NCBI GenBank assembly: GCA_025667525.1
Contig: CM046882.1
Coordinates: 500,932,292-500,996,291 of the forward strand
DNA length: 64,000 nt
Direction of reading: 5' to 3'
DNA from: Glebionis coronaria
Lineage: Eukaryota; Streptophyta; Magnoliopsida; Asterales; Asteraceae
Shown here: piece after piece, positions 45,911 to 57,204 of the stretch
How the letters are laid out: every line of letters starts with the position of its first letter
Position numbering within the stretch: position 1 is the first letter of the stretch
Program-made: the position numbers and the translations under genes
The notes under the pieces: model-generated
Told to the model about the DNA's origin: nothing
Seen by the model: only the letters and a program-made list of their open reading frames with translations
Databases searched by the model: none

Positions 45911-46983
45911 CAGATGTTGTGTGTGTGTGGCTACTTTTGTTTTAGCTGCTTCTTGTCTGATTTGTTTCATCATTATGGGAGTGAGTGGAACAACCCTGCC
46001 AGAAAATTGTGGAGATAGTGCAACAAGTGTGGTAAACAGTTTGGTAGTATGTTTGGTGGCTGTAAAATGGCGTTTGTGTTTGATAGGACCATGTTGAATC
46101 ATATCCAGCAAAAGTTGTGTAAACCTTGGATACATACAAAGTTTAGAATTTCTTGTAACGTTTTTGACCATTCCTTTGAAAATCATTTGAGAAAAACAAT
46201 ACTTTCGCCCTGTTGATAAGCATATCAGGCCAGAAGCAACCTCACTTCCAAGTTCATTAAAAGCAGTGGTTTTAGGTGACACACATTGTAAAATAGTATG
46301 AATAAAATATTTCCAATGTGGGGCAAACTGACCTTTAGCAAACTTATACTTTTGATTTTCATAAAGAGTGTACCCCAACTTTTCAAGACCCTAAATTTTT
46401 TTTGGCATTAGGTAGGTTAGCAATCCCATCCTCATCATCCAAGACAAGCTTGTCTCTAATGGAGGAAAGTGTAATTACCTTGGGAGGGCCATCTATCATG
46501 CTCTGAATTGTTACCTCTCCATCCACTATTTTGGTCATTGAATTAGACCAAAACTCTTGGATATGTGAGGTGTAAATCCTGGGATTTATGAGAAGAGCTA
46601 CTCTAAAATATGATAATTTTAGAAAAGCCACTACATCAGTAAATTCTGTTGCTTCATCATGTAAAAGGGCAATTTGATTATGATTAGCAACAATTTTGAG
46701 AGACATGATAAGTGTTGAAAAAGTTTGAAGGTTTATAGTTGTGAAAGATTAGTGGGATTTGATCGAAAGAGTGAGTTCGACCTGCTGGTTAAGGGAATTG
46801 AGTTTATATAGGCGAATTGAAGAGCTGTGATTGGACCAAATTTTCAAATTGCAAAAATATCAGAAATAAATCGTGATAAGAAAGTAATTAATTTGAATTA
46901 ATGAAGAAAAGATTACCAATCAGCGAAGAAAGCGCCTTAAATATCTTTTGAAAAGAATAAAATATTCCCTAACCAAAAGTTAG

Positions 46984-47089
46984 CAAGCAGGCCCAACGGC
47001 TATAAGCAGGGCAACGGTATTGTCAGTCAACGGTCAAACAGGGGGATGTTGAACAAGCACGGGTATCAAGAATGAAAGCAGGGGAAACT
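46984..47089 (-). repeat. Copia-2 motif cluster in the spacer near ORF3
   Basis: Units AAGCAGG / AACAGGGGG / AAGCAGGGG lie at 18-33 bp spacing in non-coding DNA, alongside the shared backbone word TCAACGGTCAAA. Confidence 0.78.
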
Positions 47090-47662
47090 TTCCTAAGGGA
47101 ATTAGACTAATCCTGAATAGATCAATGCTAAATAGCTCTGCTCTAATGCACACCCTTGTAAACACAAGGTAGATACATATAAACTCAAGAGTCCTCCATT
47201 CAACAAAGTTCTAAACAGAAAGAGTTAACACATAAGCAACCCTGCACCTGGTCAACCCAAGAAAATAAGCATACCCTAGTCTCCATCCCTACCATTCCCT
47301 TACTATGGTTAATTGGTCTTGGCAATATGTACTAAAAATCTTAATTTAGACAACAAGCTGGTGAATAAAGAATTTTAAGTACATATTACAGTGCCTCAAG
47401 GTTTCAGAACTCTAACAAGCTTTGCAGCAAGTCTTCATCGTCCTAAACCCCTACTCACCAGTGGATATGATCTAGAATCATATATGAGTATCCTAAGGAT
47501 ACCCTAAATCCTAATGGTGTGACTTAACCTCCCCTAAAACATAGAGCATATACCTGATCCTCTCATAGTATAGTATGCACCATTTGGATCTATGCATTGT
47601 TAGTCTAAAAACCACATATAACCACTTTAAAAAGAACAAACCCAACTTAAGAGAAAACCTCT

Positions 47663-47709
47663 TAGCAGGGGAAAATGCCTTAGCAGGGGGACGAACCCCA
47701 GCAGGGGAA
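47663..47709 (-). repeat. Copia-2 motif cluster next to the pol end (three units)
   Basis: AGCAGGGG units at exact 18-bp spacing, non-coding. Confidence 0.85.
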
Positions 47710-47819
47710 TCTTTGTTCAAAAGAAGTGGAATGAAGAATAATGGAAAAAGTGACTAACAGTTGTACAACAACAGCAATAAGGCAATCCTGAATATACAAG
47801 ACAAATTAGACATCAATTT

Positions 47820-48962
47820 TTAGGGAGTGAACATTCCAATACATGCAACCAAGTACTGAAACCTCCCCACATCGAAAGCTTTTGTCAAAAGATCAGCAAC
47901 ATTAAGTTCTGTATCAATTGCCTCTGGGACAATCAATCATTTTTTAAAACAATCTCTAGTAAAATGATGTATGATTTCAATATGTTTGGTCTTGCTATGA
48001 AAAACAGGATTTTTAAAAATGCAAATGGTGCTATTATTTTTAATAAATATCTTGGTTTTAAGAAAATTTTACCCAAAATCAAGCAGTTGGTTCTGAACCC
48101 AAAGAACTTGTCCACAGCATGCGCAGCTGCTACATACTCAGCTTCAGTTGTGGATGTGGCCAGAATAGTCTGCTTTTTATACTACCAAGATATAAGCCTG
48201 CTTCCCAAAAACTGACATCCACCTGTTGTAGACTTCCTATCATTGTTGTCACCAGCATAATCACTATCTGAATAGGATACCAGCTCAAATGGTGACTCCT
48301 TGGGATACCAAAGTCCTAGAGTTGGATGACACTTCAGATACCTAAAAATTCTCTTAACAGCAAACAGATGACACTATGTGGGTGCCACTTGGTATCTTGC
48401 ACATAAGCAGACTGCAAACATGATGTCAGGTCTTGAAGCTGTAAGGTACATGAGAGATCCAATCATGGACCTATGATTCTTGACATCAATAGGCTTTCCA
48501 GGGCCATCTTTTCCCTAAGGATGCTCCTTATCCATTAGAGTGGAAACTTTCTTTTCTTCACACATTCCAAACTTCTTCACAATTTCAGCCACATATTTGT
48601 CTTGTGAGATAAATATCCCATCTTTCCTCTGCTGAACTTGTAACCCCAAAAAGAAGTTGAGTTCACCCATTGCACTCATTTGAAATTTATCCTGCATCAC
48701 CTTGTTAAACTCTTTGCTAAGCATAGAATTTGTGGATCCAAAGATGATGTCATCCACATATACTTGCACTAAAAGAAAGTCACCTTTTTGTTTCTTGATA
48801 AACTGGGTCTGGTTAATTTTCCCCCTGTTGAAGCCATTATCCAACAAGTATTTAAAAAGAGTTCCATACCAGGCCCTAGGAGCTTGGTGAAGCCCATACA
48901 TAACCTTCTTCACCTTGTACACTTTGTCTGGGTATTCTGGGTCTTCAAACCTTGGAGGTTTA
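47820..48962 (-). pseudogene. pol: Copia-2 pol: RT and RNase H part (disrupted)
   Basis: 48922-48515 is an open RT segment with [14 protein letters not shown] and YVDD ([13 protein letters not shown]). The RNase H domain follows to 47820 with several stops and frame changes, ending GRFQYLVACIGM as in Copia-1. The upstream RT is cut at 48962 by Athila-2. Confidence 0.88.
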
Positions 48963-50659
48963 ATACAAGAGATTTTGTATGTAAAAAGATTCGTTGTTCC
49001 AGTCTTTTCAAATTGCCTATTGGTTTAAGTACGACTCAGTCGTTCTTGGTGGAATATAAAGGGAAAAGGTTATCTATTTCAAACTAAAGTAAATATAACT
49101 GAAAATGTAAAAACAAATGTAAATGTCGTTAAGTAAAAGTGGAAGTTTGAAATTTAGAACTAAAAATTAATACTTAAAAAATAAATGACGAAAAATTAAA
49201 ATCTTTAAAAAGTAAATTATGAAAACTTAATAAAATGTAAACTTAAAAATAGTTCAAGTTAAGACAATTAAAATAACACTAAGCAAAATGGCGGGAAAGA
49301 TTAAATTAACAATTAAAAGTAAAACTAGAAAATAAAAACTAGGACTCCATTGGAATGCCTGGTCGGAATGCACTCGTCGGAATGTCCAATCGGAATCCCA
49401 AAAGGAATCCCTGTCGGAATGTAAGAAAACGAAAACAATCAGAATGTTGCAACTAAAAGCTATCGGAATATCAAATAAATAACATGGTCGAAATATGCAT
49501 CGGAATCCTTATCGGAATGCTTCCGTCGGAATAAACTAAAACAAAACTATCGGAATCCAAATCGGAATCCTGGTCGGAATCCAGAAACCCTTTTCCGATC
49601 CAGTGATCGGAATACTGTTCGAAATATAAGACCCCTAAGTCGGAATGCTGATCAGAAAGGGGAAACCCTTTTCCGATGGAGAGAAATTCGTAATAAGCAA
49701 TCAAATAAGCTACTTTTCAATAAGCTAAAACCAAAATTTTACCCAACTATAATTAAACGAACTAAATGAGAACGAACAAAACTTACAAAACTCTAAATAA
49801 GCGACTTTTTAAATCAAACTTTAAAAATACAAAATCTTTAATAAAACTTTAAAACAAATAAGCTAAATACAAAATACGCCGATAAGCATGTCAAGCTCAA
49901 AGCTCAATTCGTATTAAAACTTATAGATGAATAAAAAGATAAACTTTTTAATCACATGAACACCAAGATGAAATAAAATCAACGATTATCACTAATCAAA
50001 GATAAACAAAATAAGAAAGGTAGAAGAAGATGATTAAAAACTTGAATTTAAAAGATTAAAGATCAAAGATTTGACACAAGATAAAGAGAAAGCTTGAAAA
50101 ACATTAAGAAAAACTAGAGATGGAAAGTATATTAATCTACTCTTACTTAACTTACAATAATAAAACTAAAAACTACTACTAGCTAACCTCCTCCTAATGA
50201 CACATTAGGAGGGTATTTATAGGAGGAGTACATGTGATGATGCTTTCTTCCCTCTTTCTTCTTGTCTCGACTCGATTTAAATTCTTTGTCTTTCTCAACG
50301 TCGTCTCGGGATTTGTCGATATAAATTGAACTTGTCTTATAATTTCTTCAATAATTAGACTTTAGTTCTTCGACTTCATTAAACTTCCGCCTTTAGACTT
50401 TTTCTTCGATAAATCTTCAGAATAGGCCTTGGACTTTCGTTCTTTTTGCACTCTTGATCTTTTGACTTTGTCTTTTGTCTTTTTCTTTAATAAAAGCCCG
50501 TGAAAGCCCATGTTTTCTTCCCTTTTCACATTTTGATCCTAAATCACAACAAAAACACAAACCACGCATAATTCCGACATTTACGACATAAAATACACGT
50601 TTTGGCTTGGTTATTATTATAGTTAAGTGGTAAAAGGATGGGTGTTTTCACACCTATCA
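48963..50659 (-). repeat. Athila-2 3' LTR (about 1.7 kb)
   Basis: Bounded at 48962 by the break in Copia-2 RT and at 50659 by a PPT (minus strand GTAGGGGATT then TGATAGG). TATAAATA on the minus strand at 50214-50221. A TCGGAAT cluster lies 540-870 bp downstream in transcribed LTR. Only one LTR is in the window, so the left limit is inferred. Confidence 0.72.
49352..49678. repeat. TCGGAAT word cluster in the Athila-2 LTR
   Basis: Thirteen exact TCGGAAT copies plus variants (TTGGAAT, TCGAAAT, TCAGAAT) and two inverse TTCCGAT copies lie in about 330 bp. Spacing is often 13-14 bp in the densest part. Confidence 0.85.
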
Positions 50660-50668
50660 AATCCCCTA
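50660..50668 (-). other. Athila-2 polypurine tract
   Basis: The plus strand AATCCCCTA borders the LTR end ATCA, and the adjacent TGCAATGCCCTCATTCAATGC matches, inverted, the sequence before the Athila-1 PPT. Confidence 0.7.
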
Positions 50669-52069
50669 CACTTGACCATTGCAATGCCCTCATTCAATGC
50701 ATTAATTACAAAGCAAGATTTATATTTTCCATCACAATCAATCCACATTGGTCTTTATTAAAAACTTACCTTAGGGTTTTGGAATGTCATGAATGATTAT
50801 CATCCCCAAGTTTCACATTCCCCATACCAAGCTTAAAAACGAGATCATTGTTATTATAAGTTAGCAAACTATCACAAACTCATGTGGGCCAATTATTTAC
50901 TTAGACTCCCTTATTCCTAGGTGTATCTCTTATATTTTATTGTTGTCTTGAATGATCACAAGGATGCATTTTTTACTTATTTTGATAGTTATTTAGGCTG
51001 AAAATAAAGTGGGATGATTTAATCAATAGTTAGCTAAAGGACAAAATCTTTTAAAACTGCTTCTCGGGACCTCATAAAGTTCATATCTTGGCATAACTTG
51101 TTTCACGATTTGAGACCTTTCTCGGACCGATATTTGGCAGTGACTTCTGATATGAGCTTAAATACTCATATCATTTGTAGCTTAAAACAATGAAATATTG
51201 CACAACATGTATCAAATATGCCTTGGATATGTTGTTTTCTTGTTTGAATGTGTGTAGGTACCAAGTTCGTGAAAACCGACAAAAATCAACACGAGAATGA
51301 AGAAAAAGATTGAAGAAGCCAAAATCGAGCTCGACATGAGTGGATTTAACAATTATGCAAGTTTATGGGCTTAGTGGGACCCACAAATGCTTATTGGGCC
51401 TGAAAAGCCCAACATGGGATAATCATTATTTTATCTTTTGGAACTTGACTAAATAAAGCCCATAAGGCCCAAAATTGGAGTTATACTCGGATGGAAATTT
51501 GATTTGGGCCTAAAGCCCAATGTCTTCAAACAAATTGCTGAATGAGACGAATTGGTCATGGGATTTTATCTTTTCAGTCATTATCATAAAACGCTTGCAT
51601 CTATAAATAAAGAAAGATTTTTTCTTTTCAGTCAAAACGTGTGAATACACGTTACAACTCTCCACACGTCAATTCTCATCCATTTAATATATTAAAACCG
51701 TCCCCCACCCATATCCCCACTCACCTCACATAAATAAAACCCATTTATCACCACACATTACAAAACCGTTTCATTTTTTCCATTATCTCTCATACAATAA
51801 ATATTCTTTCGTTAAAACCTATGCATTCCATCTTCTTCACCCCCCTTTTACCAGTAAACATTTACTATTCCCACAAACCCTAGATGGGTAAATATTCCAA
51901 TTTACATGGGGCTTTTTATTTTATCAGTTAATTAACTCTATTGGGAATAAAACCCCCAATTTTTAAGGAAGAGAATGGCTGGAAGAAAAGAGTTACGTGG
52001 CATCCTATCATTGGCTTCAACAGCTCATCCTTCCTAATCAACCAATCAAAGAGCCCAAAAGAAGCACAA

Positions 52070-52107
52070 CTAGCACACGGATGCCACGTTGGCAATCCGT
52101 GTGCTAG
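52070..52107. promoter_or_regulatory. Palindrome with ACGT core in the Athila-3 LTR
   Basis: Left arm CTAGCACACGGATGCCA, loop CGT, and a right arm that pairs over 17 bp with one extra A. It lies about 125 bp upstream of TATAAAAA (52230-52237) and is kept unchanged in the other LTR (59179-59216). The centre CCACGTTGG resembles a bZIP half-site. Confidence 0.65.
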
Positions 52108-53573
52108 ATTGTGTCATGTCAACCGTCCGATCAAAGAAAGAAAGAGAAAGAGAAGATCGAAGGCCAGAAATCTAATGGAATATTCCAAAGAGATGCGGAT
52201 ATCTCCTCAGCAAAGCCCTTGGGGGTGGCTATAAAAACCCCCAATTTACTTGTAATTTATCATCCTTTCTTTTACTTTAATGTTATTGGTTTTAGGATTT
52301 AATCTTGTATTTATTTTTTTATCAGCTTTGTATTGTTATTGGAAAATTAATAAAAGTTCAGTCAATTTATTTTACTTTCGTGTCTCTTTGATTTACTTTT
52401 TCTACTTATATTGAGTTACAAATTGATTCTTATAACTATTTTACATTAATAATGTTTGATGTATTAAATTTAAACTAATTAATAGTTTAGATTTAATATT
52501 AGTAGTAAAAAAATTGGATATAATATTTTCCCTACTGGAAAATATTCACAAGCAGTTAAGAAAGGTTGGTTCATTTGTTTGATGATGGTGGAACGATTAA
52601 TGGTGAATGGTGGTTCTAATCTCGGTTCATAGGTAGCTCAACGCTAGCCTACTACTCAAAGGAAAACTTCAAAAAGGTTATATGTTCTTACTTTTTATTG
52701 TTTATGCTTAAAAATTTGTTTAGTATGATTAGATGGATTAGGATAGTATGGGATTTATTTTGTGCATCAATATTTCTGGATGATTGAGAGTTTGTTTCTG
52801 ACTGATTTATAACTGATTAAATTGGAGTTAGATTGTTTCTAATCTGTTTGGATAGCTAGTTAGAATTCTGTCAGTAATTGGTAGAAAGATTTTTTTTATG
52901 TCTGCTAATTTGGATCTAATTGAACTGAGAATCTATGAGTTGTGAGATTTATTAGGAATTGTATGTATGCAGATTTAATGTTGGTATGCATTTTAATCTA
53001 GCTTTAATTTTAGATGTTGTTTAAATCTGTTGAACTATTTGCTTTGAGATCTCTGATCTGCTGTTTTGATGCTGATTTGGTATGTTTTGAGTAATTGAAA
53101 ATATTTTCGCCTGTAGTTAACTTGTTGTGCCTCTGATTCCTGTTTTTTACTCGAATGCTTAATCTGTTAAGATTTGCTTTTGTAAGACTGTTATTGCGTG
53201 AATGTTCACTCTGATGCTTATAAATTCGTAGAGTGCTTGATTTTAGTAGTTTTGTGTTACTGCTTAATTTGCCCAATTATATTTGAATTTTGCTGAAGTT
53301 TATATCAGTTTATATTTGGTTATATTTTGCTGAAGTTTCTGCTTAGTTAGGAGATTTATTTGTGTCTGCTAAATCATAGTTTCTTATTTGGTTGTTGAGT
53401 TGATATTCCTATGTTATTGTTCATGTTAAATGCTTATCAGATCCAACTGATTGGATAAGTTTAAAAACTGTGTCCTCACAGCTTAAAGCATAATAAGCTT
53501 TCCAAAAAGTCTCTCCTGAGACATTTCTTTTTATTCAGCTGTCAAAAAGAATTTAATCCAAAAATTTGTCATA

Positions 53574-53641
53574 TTTGGGTTTCGACCTCGAGACCTCCAG
53601 TTTGTGTGCCCTGCGTGATATCCATCTGAGCTACATGCTCA
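53574..53641 (-). repeat. tRNA-like (SINE-head-like) segment in the Athila-3 5' LTR
   Basis: The minus strand has an A-box-like TAGCTCAGATGG and a B-box-like GGTCGAAACC at tRNA-like spacing, followed by a non-tRNA tail. No anticodon can be assigned with confidence. A tRNA-derived SINE or tRNA relic captured by the LTR is the likely source. Confidence 0.5.
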
Positions 53642-54389
53642 TTTGATTTTAGTATCTGATATATAATTAATATAGAGTAGTTTGAATTTGGCAGTTTAAT
53701 TTAAGTAATGTTTAACTTACTTTGAATTCATTTTTAAATAAATTTCTCGATTAAAGTTTAATTAAAATCTGTTTTCGTTAAATAAAAATAATATAATTTT
53801 ATAAATAAAAAAATAAAAAAAAATAAAAAAAAATGATAAAAAATGTTTTTATTAATTAAAAAGTTTTATTAGTTTATTTTTACAAATAGATTTTTATTTA
53901 ACTTTAGATTTTAAATAAATTTAGTTTAAATATAAAAAAAAATTTGTTTTAAGTGAATTTTTAATATAGTTTTAAAAGTAAATTAGTTTATAAGTTATTT
54001 TTATTAAATAGATATAATTTTCATAGATTATTTTAATAGATTAAATTTTAAATAGAGTTAATTTTTAAGTAATTAATTAATTGTAGATTTTAAATAAGCG
54101 GGGTTTACGATTCATGCACTTTAGGCTAAAATTAAATAAGTTTAAATTTGTAGATTTAATTTGTAGTTCAAAAACCGAAAACCAATTCAAATCAATTGTC
54201 CAAATCAAAACGAAACGTCTCAAATTCATAAGATCTTCGTGTACAACGAACTTGAGTCACCAACGTGTTTAATTGGATTCGTCATTGGTATTATTAGTCT
54301 ATTACTTTTTCCTAAAGGTAATTTTCTAATTTACCCTATAACGTAATATCAAATAAATCACTATACTATCCACGACACATCAAAAATTT

Positions 54390-54407
54390 TGGCGTCGCTG
54401 CCGGGGA
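54390..54407 (+). other. Athila-3 primer binding site (tRNA-Asp type)
   Basis: TGGCGTCGCTGCCGGGGA lies seven bases after the LTR end. It matches the tRNA-Asp complement with two mismatches. Confidence 0.82.
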
Positions 54408-55090
54408 TCTTGTGTACGATTCGCTTTTGTGGAGATTTGTTGATCATTGATTTGAAGACCCTTTCCGTCCTAGGAAAGTTTTGTTATTTTTCTATTATAT
54501 AGTATGTATCGTTTTTCTTGTTTTTTGTGAATAATATATTGTATTACGTAAAACAATAATTTTACATACTTATCAAATAAGGCCTTAGTTGGGATTTCAT
54601 CACCTAGCTATTGTATTCGAATCCAAAACACAAATAAAAGGCAAAATAGATAAATACTAATAAGAAGTTTGAACTCGATTTATACAAACTATAAGGTGGG
54701 TAAAAGGCGACGTGCTATAAAAGGCCGTCTAAGGAAAAAGGTTTTTAAGTGCTTTGTGCCACCTCGTTTCCCCGCTTGCTTGTGCGTATATTGAGAGGGA
54801 CAACCTATTATTGGTTTGCCGACTCAAGTAGTAATAAATCTTATTTTTGTTGTTTACTTATTGAACCTCGAGACGTTTAGGTTTTCACCTATCGTTTCAA
54901 AGTCGACCGAGGGTAATTTACTTCCATAGTGGTTATGCTTATTCCTTGTTTTTTATCGATCATTTTTGATTGAGCAATACCAAATAAAAATACCAAAAAT
55001 AATCTTCTTCTTGTCTAAGTTCTTTTCTTCAATCCTCTAAATTCTCGTTTTTATGAAAAATACCAAAAATAATCTTCTTAATCCTCTATC
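54408..55090 (+). other. Athila-3 5' leader
   Basis: Non-coding. 54590-54790 is strongly similar to the Athila-1 leader, including TGCCACCTCGTTTCCCCGCT (54757-54776). Confidence 0.7.
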
Positions 55091-55846
55091 ATGTTTAATT
55101 CTTTTTCTCCTCACCCTCTAAATTTTAATTCTTCCTTCGTCAATTGTGTTGGGTGTGGAGAACCGTTATATGGTTTTTCACCATGTCGGTGGTGCGCGTG
55201 TGAGCGTTGTGGAAATGACTTACGAAACGCTATACGTGTTGAATTTTGTCCTTGTTGTGATGATATTACTTCATGTGGAAATCCGGATTTTTCAAATAAT
55301 TCTCTCGATTTCAATCCACCTCCACACCCTACATACGAGACACCCTCGAGTGAGTTTTGTGGAAACGATTCTCATTTTGGTGATGATTGTTCGCATCGAT
55401 TCTCGCTTAATTACGAGCAAGAACCGAGCTACAATCAAAACTTTAATGATAATTGTTATCCACAAGATTTACCGAGTTTATCACAACAATATCTTTGTTG
55501 TGAGTATTGTGGAGGTCCTCACGAGAGTTTTTGTTGTCAACCGAGAGATCAAAATTTTTATGAGCCTAGTCCTTGCTATAATTCGATTCCTTCCGGTTTT
55601 GACCAATCTCCACAATATTCTTTCGATATTGAACGATTTGAAATAATGAATCAAAGAAATGTTGAAGTTGTTGAAAAAGTATTGAAGACTTGTTGCTTAA
55701 AAAGAGACAAATTAATCAAGAGATTAATGACATTACTAATGAATTAGGAAGTCTTCGATTTCATGGAGAAATAATTGATGAGGGATTTAGACGAGATTGT
55801 GAGCTTAAGATTAGACAACTTTCGTAAGATTATAATGGATTAAGCA
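55091..55846 (+). pseudogene. Cys-rich ORF of Athila-3
   Basis: Starting at 55091, the first ~75 residues carry many CxxC pairs (CVGC, CRWCACERC, CPCC). A further YCGGPHESFCC segment near residue 140 resembles a zinc knuckle, and the rest is Asn/Pro/Phe-rich. A frameshift near 55677 in an A run leads to the stop at 55747. The alternative frame continues as a Lys/Glu-rich helix toward the next ORF, with a stop near 55826. It occupies the place of gag but has no gag core. I associate it with Asteraceae Athila-type proteins from memory. Function unknown; nucleic-acid binding is plausible. Confidence 0.6.
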
Positions 55847-57204
55847 TTGAAATTCGAAAGAAAGAAAAAATTCAAGAGGAAGAAAGATACCTTGCTAATC
55901 GTGAACTCAAGCGTTCTCTTCTTTTGGATGATGACGAGGATAGTACTATTTCTTTTCTTGATCTTATGGCTCTTCATCCTTCATCTAGTGCTATCGTATT
56001 TCCTATTCGTATCTTTCCGGCTATTGAGCCCGAGGATTCTCCCATCCTAGATGATGAGGAAATTTCTCATGACATCACCACTCCTATTCATGATTCTTCC
56101 ATCGTGGAACCCGAAAATTCTCTAAGCAAGGGGGACGAGCATATTCGCACTATTCTTGTCCAAAACCCAAGAGAGTTTGACGGTATTTCTAATGAGATGT
56201 GTGATTTGCCATATTATGATGACTCGACTTCTTCCATTGACTTTGATATTTTCTCCAATTCTATTGATGAAAATTGTGATGGAAATGAAGATTTTGAGGA
56301 TGATTCTACTTCTAGTGAATTTTCTAATGAGGAGTTCTCCGATGAACTTTCTTATAAAGATGATATTCACGACTCGGATTTTGAGGGGTTCACCGATGAA
56401 TCTACTCTTCTTAACCCATTTCCACCAGGAAATGAGGATGATAGTGATCCGTTTTATGAGAGGTTCACTTTTTAACTTGCTCCTTTAGACCCATTTCCAC
56501 CGGGAAATGAGGTTGATTTGACTATTCCGATCCTTGAGAAGTTCACCGATGAACTTACTCATTTAGATGTGGAAGACGTGATTCTTCGTGGGAAGTTATC
56601 AAACGTCTATCTTCTCATTTCTAGGATCGAGGCTTTGAATTCTAAGCCTAATGCCAAGTCTTTCTCTCCATCTCCTATTCCCGTTGAGGATAGTGATTCA
56701 CTTATGGAGGAGATTGACGCTTTTCTTGCTTCTAATGATTCGATACCACCGGGTGTTGATGAATTCGACCCGGAGGGGGACGCTCTCTTTTTAGAAAATT
56801 TACTTGATGATGATTTTGTTCCAAGTCCTCCTCCCACCCACTTTGGCCTTAATGTGCGGGTTTTTCATGTGTCTTATATTGAGTATCATGATCCAATTGA
56901 TCACATTTCTAAGGGTGAAATGGTCGTTAAAGCAAAGAATGTTGATTCCACTATGGATGAAACTTTTATTCCACCATTACCTTGTGCTTCATATGATCTT
57001 GGATTAGCATGGGGGGACGACACCGTGTTATCCTTTCCTTTCTCCACCGAGGACGAGGTATTCGACCCCGGAATCATTGATTTAGGGAAATCTCGGCCTT
57101 TCACCGATGTAATAAATGAAACATTTTTCTATCATCTGGTGCGAGTTTATCTCGGGGAGCATGCTATATTCATTCCAATCTTTGTGACTTCTATCTCTTT
57201 TTAG
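55847..57204 (+). pseudogene. Acidic FDPGI-type ORF of Athila-3
   Basis: Open from about 55847 with one in-frame stop at 56473-56475, then on to 57204. Asp/Glu/Ser-rich, with two PFPPGNE repeats on either side of the stop. A segment MEEIDAFLASND...DPEGD...LENLL resembles the acidic gag-pol linker of Athila elements. TEDEVFDPGI lies near 57045. The same ending occurs in Athila-1 and Athila-2. No enzymatic motif. Role unknown. Confidence 0.65.

Larger units (their letters stand above)
43765..46706 (-). pseudogene. Copia-2 third ORF (Sirevirus extra ORF, disrupted)
   Basis: Pieces in order: 46706-46383 (N-terminal domain), 46378-45788, 45812-45033 (coiled coil with LQEKNAQLVQ, matching Copia-1), an untracked Glu/Gln-rich coiled-coil stretch 45032-44653 with stops, and 44652-43765 (C-terminal domain ending LWPGTL). 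Frame breaks include an A8 run near 46395. The layout mirrors Copia-1 ORF3. AGCAGGGG units at 45861-45910 and 45207-45272 encode Pro-Ala repeats where Copia-1 encodes Ala/Val-Asp repeats. Function unknown. Confidence 0.72.
46707..47819 (-). other. Copia-2 non-coding spacer between pol and ORF3
   Basis: No supported gene. It carries Copia-2 motif clusters at 46984-47089 and 47663-47709. The first begins 278 bp from the ORF3 start, against 277-279 bp for the first cluster in Copia-1. Confidence 0.75.
43178..48962 (-). mobile_element. Copia-2: Sirevirus-like Ty1/copia retrotransposon, 3' part, interrupted by Athila-2
   Basis: Minus strand: 3' LTR 43178-43696, ORF3 43765-46706, spacer 46707-47819, RNase H and RT 47820-48962. 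At 48962 the RT frame stops in the conserved segment before the [11 protein letters not shown] region, and an Athila-type LTR begins. The 5' half should lie beyond the right edge. Related to Copia-1 in LTR ends, ORF3 and pol, but with a different private motif. Confidence 0.88.
48963..51147 (-). mobile_element. Athila-2, left part: 3' LTR and 3' internal end
   Basis: A minus-strand Athila-type element inserted in Copia-2 pol. It has an LTR (48963-50659), a PPT, and part of the 3' untranslated region, which is the inverse of Athila-1 29800-29950. It is interrupted at 51147 by Athila-3 and resumes at 61488. Its 5' part is beyond the right edge. Confidence 0.82.
51148..54382 (+). repeat. Athila-3 5' LTR (3235 bp)
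   Basis: Starts TGATATGAGC and ends CACATCA. It contains a long palindrome (52070-52107), TATA-like words at 51602-51609 and 52230-52237, a tRNA-like segment (53574-53641), and an AT-rich end (53750-54100). Confidence 0.9.

Noticed and set aside
51941..52234. A 97-codon ORF in the Athila-3 LTR, repeated at 59050-59343.
   Set aside because: It covers the palindrome and runs up to the TATA-like word, with no protein features. Duplication is explained by the two LTRs.
53574..53641. A functional tRNA gene.
   Set aside because: The B box lacks a base of the consensus, the acceptor stem does not pair convincingly, and it is embedded in an LTR.
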